The notes under the pieces: model-generated
The model's database searches: none
Told to the model about the DNA's origin: nothing
What the model saw: only the letters and a program-made list of their open reading frames with translations
Assembly: GCA_947628395.1 (NCBI GenBank)
Contig: CANQZP010000002.1
Location: 1 to 60,988 of the forward strand
Length of the DNA stretch: 60,988 nucleotides
From: an uncultured Clostridia bacterium
GTDB taxonomy: Bacteria; Bacillota; Clostridia; TANB77; CAG-508
Direction: 5' to 3'
Shown here: positions 18,767 to 28,807 of the stretch, piece by piece
Position numbering within the stretch: the first letter of the stretch is position 1
Layout of the letters: each line of letters begins with the position of its first letter
Position numbers and translations under genes: made by a program

Positions 18767-20222
18767 TTTTATTTCCCCCTGATATTTTATTTTTTATAGC
18801 ACCCCAAACTTGATAATATAAATCTATTAAAAATTTGTATTTTAATAAAATTAACATTAATATATATACTAATGCACCAATAGTAACTTCCATTAAAGTA
18901 TTTATTATACTTACACTTAAATAGTGAGTTATCAATGATACAACGCCAAACATAACTATACTACTAATAACACATTTTATAGACATCTTTAATATTTCCA
19001 GTAAAGAATATTGATCTTTAAAATATCTTAATTGAATTATAAATATTACCGTTTCAGCTATAACAGATGCAACTGCCGCTCCAATTCCACCAAAAAATTT
19101 TATCAAAACTATGTTGCATAATAAATTAACACCTGCTCCTACTATAACTGAAATAGTGAAAATATTTTGTTTTCCTATTTGGACTAGATATTGTATCCCT
19201 GTTATTCCATTCAATCCTATTGCTATTAGTATTGGAGCAGTTACAATTAATATAGGAGTTACTCTTGAAAAATCCTCACCATAATACCAAGGAACAAATT
19301 TAGCGCAAACCGCTATCAAGCCCAAAGCCATAGGCATCCCTATTAACCATACAAAATTAAATGATTTTTCTAAACAATTTTTAACTTCTTTTTTATCGTT
19401 TTTTGCATGTGCATTTGCAATTCTTGAATTCATTACTGTTTGCAATGCACTTATTATTACTAATGCTGCCTTTACAGTCTTTTGAGCTTGCTCATAATAT
19501 CCTACTTCAGACATATCTTTAGTAATTACACCTATCATAGTTTTATCCAAAACAGTATATATTTGAATAGCTATTTGAGGTACAAATAATGCAAGTGTTG
19601 GTTTTATATGTTTTTTTAATTGTAGTTCTTTTATATTAATTTTTTCTAAATATTTAGGAATATATAACCACAATGATAAGTTTCCTAATAATTCTGCTCC
19701 TACATATATTACAAAATATTTCCACAAATCATTTGGTGTTTTAATGATAGTAAATGTTAAAATTAAACTTAATAATTTTACTATCAAATTCCTAATTACT
19801 GTCTTATCAAATTCCTCTATTCCTTGAAATAACCAACTAATATCAAAAATATTTGCTACTAATTGTACAATTAATATTTTGTAATATAATGCATATTCAC
19901 CAGTTCTACCATAAATAAGATAGAAAACAATAATTGATAACGTTAACGTAAATGTTCTAATAATTACAATTTCCCAAAATGATTTTGTTCTTTGTTTTTT
20001 ATCTTGTGCTTTATAAGCAATTTCCCTTTGTCCATACATTGCAACCCCTAAAGAGCCAAATAAAATGAAATATGTAACTATAGAAATTGTATAACCATAT
20101 ATACCTATTGGTTCTGCTCCTAATACTCTTGATAAGTATGGGGTAGTTATTAATGGTAACAAAATTGTTAACATTTGATATATTAAATTATATATATAAT
20201 TTTTTGCAATACTTTTTTTCAT
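18753..20222 (-). CDS. Wzx-type polysaccharide flippase
   Basis: A 489-residue polytopic membrane protein of the MOP/oligosaccharide flippase superfamily, expected to flip lipid-linked repeat units across the membrane. The N-terminus (NYIYNLIYQMLTILLPLITT) and the following PYLSRVLGAEPIG are typical of Wzx/RfbX proteins. About 12-14 hydrophobic segments are visible. The 3' end overlaps the glycyl radical enzyme start by 14 bases and the GlfT-like gene ends 11 bases upstream. The locus also encodes an ABC exporter, so two export routes may serve two glycans. Confidence 0.9.
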   Translation of the reverse strand: MKKSIAKNYIYNLIYQMLTILLPLITTPYLSRVLGAEPIGIYGYTISIVTYFILFGSLGVAMYGQREIAYKAQDKKQRTKSFWEIVIIRTFTLTLSIIVFYLIYGRTGEYALYYKILIVQLVANIFDISWLFQGIEEFDKTVIRNLIVKLLSLILTFTIIKTPNDLWKYFVIYVGAELLGNLSLWLYIPKYLEKINIKELQLKKHIKPTLALFVPQIAIQIYTVLDKTMIGVITKDMSEVGYYEQAQKTVKAALVIISALQTVMNSRIANAHAKNDKKEVKNCLEKSFNFVWLIGMPMALGLIAVCAKFVPWYYGEDFSRVTPILIVTAPILIAIGLNGITGIQYLVQIGKQNIFTISVIVGAGVNLLCNIVLIKFFGGIGAAVASVIAETVIFIIQLRYFKDQYSLLEILKMSIKCVISSIVMFGVVSLITHYLSVSIINTLMEVTIGALVYILMLILLKYKFLIDLYYQVWGAIKNKISGGNKSAVD

Positions 20223-20233
20223 TTCTCTAATTC

Positions 20234-21178
20234 CTAATTATTTATTGGATTCCAACCAGGTTTATAAATTTCATGTAACCCCGTTTTTCCTTCTTTAGCA
20301 TCCTTTACAGCTTCATTTATCATTTTATATCCGTATTTTTTATTTTTTCCAAATAAAAATACTGCTATTTTAAACTTAAATGGTATTTCAAAACACGATT
20401 GTTTAAAATATTTTTCATCAAAATTACAACGTATAAAATCTAGCGTATTTCTAACTAAATAATATAATTTCCATTTTACAATTTCATTCATTTGGCTGTG
20501 AGGAGCATCATGCACTATTTGCATTTTAGGAATACATATTATTTTTCCTAGTTTTGATAATCTATAACTATGTTCTGTATCATCATAATAAATAAAATAA
20601 TCTTTTTTAGTCAATTCAGTTTGTTGTAATTTTTCTTTATTTATCATTGTTCCAACATACGAAAATGCATTAATTTCAAAAAAATCACATTTATAATCTT
20701 TTTCCTTAGAATATGGTTGTGATATTCTATTAAAGTGAGTTGTATATATTTTTCTTCTATGAGAACAATCTATTGTTTTTTTATCGCTCTTTAATACTGT
20801 ACCACATATTGCAGAAATTTGTTTATTTTCATATTTACTATTTTCTAGATACTGTTTAGCAATCTCAAAAGCATCATTTTTTGGATATGCATCATCATCT
20901 GCAACCCATATCCAATCACTATCATAATTTAAGCTATTTTTTAAACCTTCATAAAAACCTCCACTTCCACCAGTATTTTTGCTTAAATTAATAACAATTT
21001 TATCAAAAGGCTTTTTGTCTTTTTTCCATTCTTCTAAATATTCTTTTGTTCCATCATTACTATTATTATTTACAACTAAAATATATTTAGGCAAAAGTCT
21101 TTGTTCTTCATAAGATTTTAATGCTAATTTTAACTTTTCTAATCTATTAAATGTTACAACTACTACACCAATATTCAT
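20234..21178 (-). CDS. Galactofuranosyltransferase-like GT2 (GlfT family)
   Basis: A 314-residue cytosolic-face glycosyltransferase. The N-terminal fold starts VVVVTFNRLEKL. Motifs typical of the GlfT family follow: NNNSNDGT, NTGGSGGF, the metal site WVADDDAYP, FIYYDDTEHSYR, HDAPHS and the C-terminal YKPGWN. The presence of glf in the same locus agrees with UDP-galactofuranose as donor. The acceptor is unknown. The assignment to GT2 is firm and to galactofuranose transfer is likely. Confidence 0.85.
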   Translation of the reverse strand: MNIGVVVVTFNRLEKLKLALKSYEEQRLLPKYILVVNNNSNDGTKEYLEEWKKDKKPFDKIVINLSKNTGGSGGFYEGLKNSLNYDSDWIWVADDDAYPKNDAFEIAKQYLENSKYENKQISAICGTVLKSDKKTIDCSHRRKIYTTHFNRISQPYSKEKDYKCDFFEINAFSYVGTMINKEKLQQTELTKKDYFIYYDDTEHSYRLSKLGKIICIPKMQIVHDAPHSQMNEIVKWKLYYLVRNTLDFIRCNFDEKYFKQSCFEIPFKFKIAVFLFGKNKKYGYKMINEAVKDAKEGKTGLHEIYKPGWNPINN

Positions 21179-21221
21179 TCTTACTATTTTATGCTAGATT
21201 TTTTCTAACATCCTTTCTAAC

Positions 21222-22265
21222 TTAAAATTTAATATCTATTTTTAATTTATCTACTAAAAATCTATAAATCTTTATATATACCATAGGAATTCCTAATTTA
21301 TAAAATAAAGAGACTCCCCAAAGAGCAAAATGTTTAAATCCTCTTTTTAGTGAATATCCTAATTTTAAGAATGGAGATTTTCTCCAACTCGAAAAATTGT
21401 CATCTAAATATTTTATTGTATCCTTCAACATCTGCTTCATGTCTACTGTATTATCATAAGAAACTCTATACATTACAGATGTTCCTAGATGTAAAAATGC
21501 AAAAGCATCTAATATATATTTCATTTCTTCATATTTATTTGATTTTATATATAAATTCTTTACTTCTAATAAGTATTTCTTTAAATTATCTACATCTTGT
21601 TTATTTACTGTATGTATTTGTGAATCATATCTTAAATAATAATGATACAATACATCTGATACAAATGCTATTTTATTCATTCTTGTATAACAACTAGCCA
21701 AAAACATTGTATCATTAAATCCTCTAAAAGGCAAAAATTTCAAATCTTTTATTTTATCTCTTTTATATACTTTATTCCATGGAGCAGGATTTATAAATAA
21801 AATATAATCATCTTTAGGGTCAATATTTCTTACAGTATTTCCAAAATTAGTCATATTAGTTGCTACAACTTTATTGGTTTTTAAATCAATTCTTTCAAAT
21901 CCACATACTGCCATATCTGCATCATTTTTTTTGGCTGCATTGTATAATTTTTCTGCCCAATCCAGCTCTACATAATCATCAGTATCTACAAAAGTTACAT
22001 ACTCACCACTTGCCCTTTCCAATCCATAATTTCTTGTAGTAAATTCTCCACCATTTTTTTTGTGAAATGCTTTTACTTTACCTGGATATTTTTCTGCATA
22101 TTCATCGACTATCTGTGGAGCAGAATCTGTTGAACCATCATCTACACAAAGAATTTCTATTGCTTCTAAAGTTTGATTTACTAAAGCATCTAAACATCTG
22201 GGCAAATATTTTTCTAAATTATATACAGCCACAACAATAGATAACTTTATTTTTTTATTTTTCAT
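21222..22265 (-). CDS. Family 2 glycosyltransferase
   Basis: A 347-residue inverting GT2 enzyme: LSIVVAVYNLEKYL at the N-terminus, CVDDGSTDS, then the metal-binding FVDTDDYVE. I chose the ATG at 22263-22265 and not the upstream one at 22280 because GGAGGTG sits five bases before it and the start overlaps the preceding stop, which is the pattern of a coupled gene. The C-terminal quarter has an amphipathic, basic stretch that may contact the membrane. Donor and acceptor are not predictable. Confidence 0.85.
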   Translation of the reverse strand: MKNKKIKLSIVVAVYNLEKYLPRCLDALVNQTLEAIEILCVDDGSTDSAPQIVDEYAEKYPGKVKAFHKKNGGEFTTRNYGLERASGEYVTFVDTDDYVELDWAEKLYNAAKKNDADMAVCGFERIDLKTNKVVATNMTNFGNTVRNIDPKDDYILFINPAPWNKVYKRDKIKDLKFLPFRGFNDTMFLASCYTRMNKIAFVSDVLYHYYLRYDSQIHTVNKQDVDNLKKYLLEVKNLYIKSNKYEEMKYILDAFAFLHLGTSVMYRVSYDNTVDMKQMLKDTIKYLDDNFSSWRKSPFLKLGYSLKRGFKHFALWGVSLFYKLGIPMVYIKIYRFLVDKLKIDIKF

Positions 22266-22638
22266 TTTCACCTCCACCATCTATGTTGTAGAGCTTTTCT
22301 AAATCTTGTATTTTCTTTTTTAATATTGAAACTTCTTGTACAAGTGCCGTATTTTTTCTTTCTAAATTTGAAATTTGACTTGTTAAATTAAATATTAAAT
22401 ATAATATTATAAAAATTGCTAAACTAAATATCATATTAATTGGCATTTCGAAACCTAATTTACATGAAATATACTCTACTAAATTAGGAATGAGTAATGA
22501 TATAATTAATATCACAGCTGTTATAGACCAAAAAATCAAATAATTTATTCTCATATTTTTTCTTTTTACAGATTTAATTATGAAAAAAATATATATTAAT
22601 ATAATAATTATTAAAGCTATTTTTAATGTATTTTGCAC
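22255..22638 (-). CDS. DUF2304 small membrane protein
   Basis: This 127-residue protein has three hydrophobic segments (around residues 5-22, 33-52 and 66-85) and a C-terminal coiled coil ending in a Glu-rich tail. That layout fits DUF2304, which regularly lies beside DPM1-like polyprenyl-phosphate glycosyltransferases. Here it overlaps the DPM1-like gene by a single base (22638), so the two are coupled and likely act together at the membrane. Confidence 0.8.
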   Translation of the reverse strand: MQNTLKIALIIIILIYIFFIIKSVKRKNMRINYLIFWSITAVILIISLLIPNLVEYISCKLGFEMPINMIFSLAIFIILYLIFNLTSQISNLERKNTALVQEVSILKKKIQDLEKLYNIDGGGENEK

Positions 22639-23366
22639 TATTTTTTTCCTCTCCTTCTTCTAATACTAAAATTATCTATTATAATCGCTAATATTACTTT
22701 TAGCATATAATCAATACTTGTCCAAACATTTACAAATGATTTACCAGCTATTCTCTCATTCATATTGACAGGAACTTCACTAACATTATATTTTCTTGAT
22801 AATACTTCTACTGTAGATTCAGGCTCTGGATACTCTGTAGGATATTCTTCAGAAAATAATTTTATTATTTCTTTATTAATTGCTCTAAAACCTGAAGTTG
22901 GATCAGTAATTTTTTTCCTACAACATATTTTTATAGTTAAAGAAATAATTTTACTACCAAACCTTCTCATAAAAGTAGATTGAAATTTACTACTTCTTTT
23001 ATCTAAGTATCTAGTACCAATTACCATATCTGCTTCACCTTTTTCAATTGGTCCACAAATATTTTTTATATAATTTATATCATGTTGACCATCCCCATCA
23101 AATTGAATTGCAATATCGTAATCATTTTCATAGGCATATTTATATCCAGTTTGTACAGCACCACCAATACCTAAATTTTGTATTAAATTAATATGATTAA
23201 TATTATTCTCTTCTAATATTCTTTCTGTATTATCTTTTGAGCCATCATTTATTACAATATAATCTATTTTTTCTTCTTTATCTAAATTATAATTATTTAT
23301 ATTATCATATACTTTTAAGATGTTTTCTTCTTCATTATATGCAGGTATAATTAGTAAAATTTTCAT
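22638..23366 (-). CDS. DPM1-like polyprenyl-phosphate glycosyltransferase
   Basis: A 242-residue GT2 of the dolichol-phosphate mannose synthase type, which loads one sugar onto undecaprenyl phosphate. Motifs: LLIIPAYNEEENI, VINDGSKDNT, QFDGDGQHD (the DxD-type metal site) and DPTSGFRAINK. It lacks C-terminal membrane helices beyond one amphipathic end, as in the GtrB class that relies on partners. DUF2304 follows, and a GtrA-type protein and a GT-C-like membrane protein are in the same locus, completing a three-part side-chain glycosylation system. Confidence 0.87.
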   Translation of the reverse strand: MKILLIIPAYNEEENILKVYDNINNYNLDKEEKIDYIVINDGSKDNTERILEENNINHINLIQNLGIGGAVQTGYKYAYENDYDIAIQFDGDGQHDINYIKNICGPIEKGEADMVIGTRYLDKRSSKFQSTFMRRFGSKIISLTIKICCRKKITDPTSGFRAINKEIIKLFSEEYPTEYPEPESTVEVLSRKYNVSEVPVNMNERIAGKSFVNVWTSIDYMLKVILAIIIDNFSIRRRRGKK

Positions 23367-23403
23367 TTATTCCCCTCTAACTTTTCTATCAATATATTTG
23401 GTA

Positions 23404-25416
23404 TTAATCCTGTAACATTTTTATCATTATCTCTTTAACCTTATTTTTTAATTTTGATGGTAATAAACTTAATATCTTTTTATATATTTTTCTTTTTGTT
23501 CCACATTCTTTAATTGTTTGAACAAATAATTTATCATAAGTAACTTCAAATTCTTTAATTTTCTCTTTTTCAATATCTGTCAATTGAATTTCTTTTTTTG
23601 ATACATTTTTAAAATATTTAATATATTCATCTATTCTATCATCAATATCAAATTTTAAAGAAGTTTCTTTTGCATTTTTCGACATACTTTTTAATTTTTT
23701 ATTATCTTTAATTAACTCTTCTATTTTTTTTATATATTCGTTTGGATTATTTACTTCTTTTATAATAAAACAATTTTCATTATCAATAGCATATTCATCT
23801 ATTCCAAATGACTCTGATAAAATTGGAACAACACCATTTGCCATTGCTTCTAATGACATCAATCCAAAGCCTTCCATTAAAGAAGTATCTATATAGATGT
23901 CTGACTGTTCTAATATTTTATTTATTTGTTTTCTATCTAATGGTCCTTCATAATAATTAATATTAACTTTCTCATTATTATTAATAGGAAACATCATATT
24001 TTGATTTACATAAATAGCATTAATATTAATATCTTTTTCTAAAACCGTAAGTTTTTTTAGAATTTCTGCTAAAATAAAATCTCCCTTTGGAAAAGAATCT
24101 CTAAATGACATGGTAATAGTAATTTTTTCATTATTTTTTTCCTTATTATTATATAATAAATCAATATTTATTCCATTTGTAATTACTTCGGCCTCTTTAT
24201 TAAAATTCTCTTTACATTGTTTTTTCAAAAAATTTGATATTGCCAATATATTTTGACTGCTTCTACATGCTAATTCTGCATAATTGTATATAGTTGAATT
24301 ATCAAAACATGGTTCATATCCTTGCATAAAATTAACACATGGAATATCATAATGTTCTGCAATAGTATTGCAATAGAAAATTGTTGGATATATAGTTCCC
24401 ACAATGCATTTTGGTTTAATATTTTTTATGTTTGATAAGTAGCTAGGAGAAAAAATCATTATTTCTTTATAATTATCATGAAGTTTTTGTGTCAATATAT
24501 TAGCAAATATTCCATTTATGTTTAAATAATTTACTATATCAACAACAATATGTACACCACCAGCATTTTGATGAATATCTGGTAAATAAAATAATACTTC
24601 CGGTTCTGGAACTTTTTCATCTAAATTTAAGTTTTCCATAATATACTTAATTGGATCATTTTTAGAATATAATTCAATCTTTTTATTATATTCTTCTCCC
24701 CATCTATCAAAGAATAATTTCCTATTAGCTTCTAATCTTTTTTGTTTTTCAATGCTTGTACCAAAAGAAACTTCTGATTTATGGAACACATATGTATCTA
24801 TTGCAACTTTAGCTTCAAAGCCTTTACTATGGGCTTTAAATTGGTAATCTGTCTCCTCTCCATATCCCATACCATAAGCTTCATCTAACTTTCCTGTTTT
24901 CTTTAAACATTCTCTAGTTATCATTAAACAATTTCCAACAACAGTACAAGCATCAAAATCCATACCTTTAAATTTTTCATAAAACATATCATTTATTTGC
25001 ATATAACTATAATTTTGAGGAATATCGTATGATAAATTAGCAGCATTACTCGAAATTGGGCAAATTAGTCCTATATTTTTATTTTTTTCAATATGATTTA
25101 TTAACCTAGGTATAACATCTTTTCCTAATAAACAATCAGTATTTAATAATAGAACATACTCTGCTTTAGATAATTCTAAACCTCTATTTACATTCTTGAC
25201 AAATCCTAAATTTTTTTCATTTTTATAAATTTCGATTTTTTTATATTTTTTTGACAAATTTATTAAACAATTTTCTGTTAATTCATCAGAATTATCATTC
25301 ATCAAATAAACTTTTTCAATAAATTCATCTGGCGTATTTTTAAATAGTGCATATACACATAATTTAACCCATTCAGGGGAGTTATATATCGGAATAATAA
25401 TATCACATTTTTTCAT
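23404..25416 (-). CDS. Two-domain glycosyltransferase (GT2 + GT4)
   Basis: A 670-residue fusion. Residues 1-265 form a GT2 domain (CDIIIPIYNSPEW, LMNDNSDELT, the metal site LLLNTDCLL, and EETDYQFKAHSKG). Residues 285-640 form a retaining GT4 (GT-B) domain with VLFYLPDIHQNAGGV at its start and the family signature EGFGLMSLEAMANG near the end. A short basic helix closes the protein. Such fusions add two successive sugars. It lies 12 bases downstream of the membrane protein gene. Confidence 0.88.
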   Translation of the reverse strand: MKKCDIIIPIYNSPEWVKLCVYALFKNTPDEFIEKVYLMNDNSDELTENCLINLSKKYKKIEIYKNEKNLGFVKNVNRGLELSKAEYVLLLNTDCLLGKDVIPRLINHIEKNKNIGLICPISSNAANLSYDIPQNYSYMQINDMFYEKFKGMDFDACTVVGNCLMITRECLKKTGKLDEAYGMGYGEETDYQFKAHSKGFEAKVAIDTYVFHKSEVSFGTSIEKQKRLEANRKLFFDRWGEEYNKKIELYSKNDPIKYIMENLNLDEKVPEPEVLFYLPDIHQNAGGVHIVVDIVNYLNINGIFANILTQKLHDNYKEIMIFSPSYLSNIKNIKPKCIVGTIYPTIFYCNTIAEHYDIPCVNFMQGYEPCFDNSTIYNYAELACRSSQNILAISNFLKKQCKENFNKEAEVITNGINIDLLYNNKEKNNEKITITMSFRDSFPKGDFILAEILKKLTVLEKDININAIYVNQNMMFPINNNEKVNINYYEGPLDRKQINKILEQSDIYIDTSLMEGFGLMSLEAMANGVVPILSESFGIDEYAIDNENCFIIKEVNNPNEYIKKIEELIKDNKKLKSMSKNAKETSLKFDIDDRIDEYIKYFKNVSKKEIQLTDIEKEKIKEFEVTYDKLFVQTIKECGTKRKIYKKILSLLPSKLKNKVKEIMIKMLQD

Positions 25417-25428
25417 TTCTTTACCCTT

Positions 25429-27082
25429 TCATTGTTCATTTATTTCAACATTTTTATATTTATTTTTATATACTACTAAATAAATATTGATTAATACACC
25501 TATAAACGCAGTAATTATTGACGGCATAGAATATCTATCAATAATAGCTCCTAAAACACTATGAGATAATATATTCATAAAACTATATCCATACAATATT
25601 ATTTCTAAACTAATAATATTTCTGTAATTTTTATTAAATTTTTTTCTACTTGCAAAAAATTTAATTATACTAATTAATGTAAGTATTGGTAATAATAAGA
25701 AAACTATTTTTATTATTATTGCAGAGATTTTTATTAATCTTTGCATTACCCAGTTAACACATAATATTGGTGTGTTTTTTTCCTGATATGATTTAATATA
25801 AACTTCATATTCAGGTGATACATCAAAACTGTTTGCTTGTTCATACATATAAATCTTTATTGGTATTTGCCCATTTTCATTTTGTTCACCTATCTTTAAA
25901 AATTCATTTGAGTTTGTTACAGCTGCTCCATTAAATTCAATTTTATATATATTACAGATGGCTAGATAATTTTTTATATATCCTATTATTAAATCATCTG
26001 GATTAGTAACTAATACTTTGGCTAAATACTTTATTGCATCTTTAGTAGATAACGTATTTCCTTTATTAAAAATAACATCATATTCATTATCTTTATTTTT
26101 TATAACTACAAAAGATTTATGACCACTCTCATTATCTTTTATAAATTCTTGCAATTCTTGTGGTAATTCGAAAAATTTATTTTTTAATTCTAATTCTTTT
26201 GGTAACAATTCTGTATCTGGCGTATTTTCATCTATATAAGTGAATAAATATGTTCTAATATCATATTCTGATAAACCTCCGATCAATAAGTGAATTACTA
26301 AATTGACTTGATGAAGTTCTTGATTCTTTAAACTGAACATTATTAACTCTCAATATATAATTCCATAGTTTTAAACTACCAAATAAAGATATAATTACAA
26401 TTAATACAGTTACTATTTTGGCTAATATATTTTTTTTATTAAATTTTTGTATTATAGATATTATAGTTGAAATTATTAGTGGAAATAAGATTGTCCCCAC
26501 GTATGGCTGTTTTAATTGCCATGCTAAACATGTTAGAATAGAAAAAACAAGTGTAAATATTATGTATTTAACCTTATTTTCAAAATTTATGTTTATCCAT
26601 TTATAACTTAAATAACAGCCAATAATTGAAAAAGTCATTGCCATAAATTCTGTAAGCAAAGTATGGTAATACCCAAAAATTATTGGATTTAATGCAATTA
26701 AAATTAAAAATAAAATTATAGTAAAAAATTTGAATTTATTTCCTGCAATTTTTTCTTTCTCTATGACATCTCTATATATTAAATATGTTGTTATTATCAT
26801 AACACTATACATTGCAAACATTCCTACTTTTAATCCCATAATAGATTGTCCAAATAATAAGCCACATATTTTTATACATGCTGGGAAGAAAAATCCTCTT
26901 ATTACATCCCAATCATAAAAACCACTTCTATTAAAAATACTTGTAAGCCACAAGTAGTGGGCTGAATCATAAGTTACAACAATAGAATAAGAAAAAAATA
27001 CAATTGTTAAAATTATACAAATCATTCCAATCAAGATATTCTTTTTATCTTTTATATTCACTTTATATTCTTTAATCTTCAT
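25429..27082 (-). CDS. GT-C-like polytopic membrane protein, split by +1 shift at CGG
   Basis: Two overlapping frames (26261-27121 and 25429-26340) make one protein of 550 residues when one base is skipped at the CGG codon 26279-26281 (codon 268): ATT GAT [C] GGA GGT TTA. The first part has about eight membrane segments and an early YDSAHYLW, like lipid-linked-sugar GT-C enzymes with an acidic residue in the first outer loop. The second has a soluble outer domain and four more segments. I start at 27080-27082, where AAGGAG lies five bases upstream and the preceding gene stops one base before. It may use the sugar lipid made by the DPM1-like enzyme. A real disruption or an assembly error remains possible. 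Confidence 0.65.
26279..26281 (-). other. CGG codon at a +1 frameshift point (membrane protein gene)
   Basis: Zero frame reads ATT GAT CGG AGG and reaches a stop five codons after the CGG; skipping the C gives GAT GGA GGT TTA and leads into the long downstream frame. Confidence 0.75.
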
Positions 27083-27083
27083 A

Positions 27084-28797
27084 TTATCTCCTTCTACTTT
27101 CATTCCTAATACTTTTTTCATTTATTCTAATAATACCTTTTTTCAATTTCAAATTTTTATTAATATATTTTTCTTGAATTTTATTTTCTTTATATTTATT
27201 TTTTATATATTCTAAATCATTTTTTATATATTTTTTGCCAGATTCTTTTTCTTTATCTTTATAATGATAACCTAATATTGTAGAATCCACAACTATTAAT
27301 TTATTTAATTTTCTTATTCTTAGGCACAAATCAATATTAGCATATAAATTATTTATTATATTTTCATCGAATTTATCAACTGAAATGAAGTCATTTTTTC
27401 TTAGGATTACTATATCTGTAGATAATGTAAAATTTTGTGTAATTAGATTTCTTTTCATATATCCACTATCATTTATATCTAATCCTTTATTTATATACTC
27501 AATATTAAAGTCCTCCTTTAATGCAATTCCATTATGATAAACTTTGTTATTTAAAAATAAAACTTTGCAACTAACAATTCCTACATTTTCTCTTTGAAAA
27601 TATCCTAATATTTTTTCTACCCAATTTTCAGAAATAATTTCTACATTATCTAAAAAAATTAGATATTCTCCTTTTGTACTTTCTGTTATTGAATTTTTTG
27701 ATTTTGCGTTTTTATTTGCTTGATTATCTACTTTTACAATATTCATGTCTTGGTATTTTTCAATCATGTATGGTTTTAATTCAAACTTATTTATTAGAAA
27801 AATTTCATAATTTCGATATTTTAATTTTTTTATAGAAATCAAAATTTTTTCTAGAGTATTATAATCATTTGCAGTAATTATAATTGATATTAATGGTTCT
27901 TTTTTTAAGTTATAAGTTAAGTGATATATTCCTGGGAATTTATCATCATTTTTAACTATTGCTGTAATTCCGTTTTCGCTCTAAATGATCTTGTATAGCT
28001 CTTCTTCCTGCTTCATATGCATATGGTTTTACTTCTTTATTAGCTGCAACAGAATTTTCATTTATTCTCCAATGATATAATATTTTAGGTATATGAATAA
28101 TTTTTTGTGCAATTTCAGTGGCTCTTAAAATTAAATCATAATCTTGACTTCCATCATATTCTTTCTTAAAACCTTCTATTTTTTTTAATAATTCTTTTTT
28201 TATAATAGTAAAATGACAAATATAATTATAACTAAGTAAAGTATCTATGGAAAAATCTGGTTTAAAATGAGGATCTACTCTACAATTTTTCATATCAATA
28301 ATTTTATCTTCATCACTATAAAAAAAGTCAGCATCTCTATTTTCATTGATTTCTTTAACAACTTCATATAATGAAAACTCAGGTAGTATATCATCATGAT
28401 CTAAAAAGCCATAATAGTCTCCTGTAGCTAATGCTATTGCTTTATTTGTATTTTCTGATATTCCTTTATTTTCCCCTATGTAAATATATTTTATTTTTTC
28501 ATCATTTTTTATATCTTCTAAATATGGTTGTTTTTCATCACTACCATCAGCAATACACAATTCCCAATTATTATAAGTTTGTTTTTTTAGTGATTCTACT
28601 AATTGTTTAAAATATATTTCCTTAGTATTATACATAGGCACTATTATACTAATTTTAGGGTTATATGAAAAGCTGTGTTTTCTTTGATATTCTAGCTCAA
28701 GTTTATCTGGTTCATTTTTATTTATCCATCTTTTATAACTTCTTTTTTCTTTTTGGTAAAAGAATATATTTTTTATCTTTTTTAAATAACTTGACAT
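27084..28797 (-). CDS. Tandem GT2-GT2 glycosyltransferase, split by +1 shift at CGG
   Basis: Two frames (27952-28797 and one that includes 27084-27842) form a single 570-residue protein when one base is skipped at CGG 27970-27972 (codon 276): GAG CGA AAA [C] GGA ATT ACA. The joined stretch reads HLERKGITAIV and then KFPGIYHL and PLISIIITAND, the usual linker and second-domain start of O-antigen-type tandem transferases. The ATG at 27842 is therefore not a real start. Domain 1 has ISIIVPMYNTKE and the metal site FLDHDDILP; domain 2 has YLIFLDNVEI. Without the shift the protein would stop five codons after the CGG. Confidence 0.75.
27970..27972 (-). other. CGG codon at a +1 frameshift point (tandem GT2 gene)
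   Basis: Zero frame reads AAA CGG AAT TAC and reaches TAA six codons later; skipping the C gives AAA GGA ATT ACA and continues through the second domain with no stop for about 290 codons. Confidence 0.8.
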
Positions 28798-28807
28798 TAT
28801 TGCTTTA

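Noticed and set aside
27800..27842. Separate glycosyltransferase starting at ATG 27842
   Set aside because: Coding continues upstream of this ATG in the same frame back to the CGG at 27970, so it is an internal Met of a larger protein.
27976..27978. Frameshift at the CGA codon two codons before CGG in the tandem GT2 gene
   Set aside because: It would also restore the frame (HLEENGI), but CGA is used in frame elsewhere and the CGG position gives the better linker HLERKGI.
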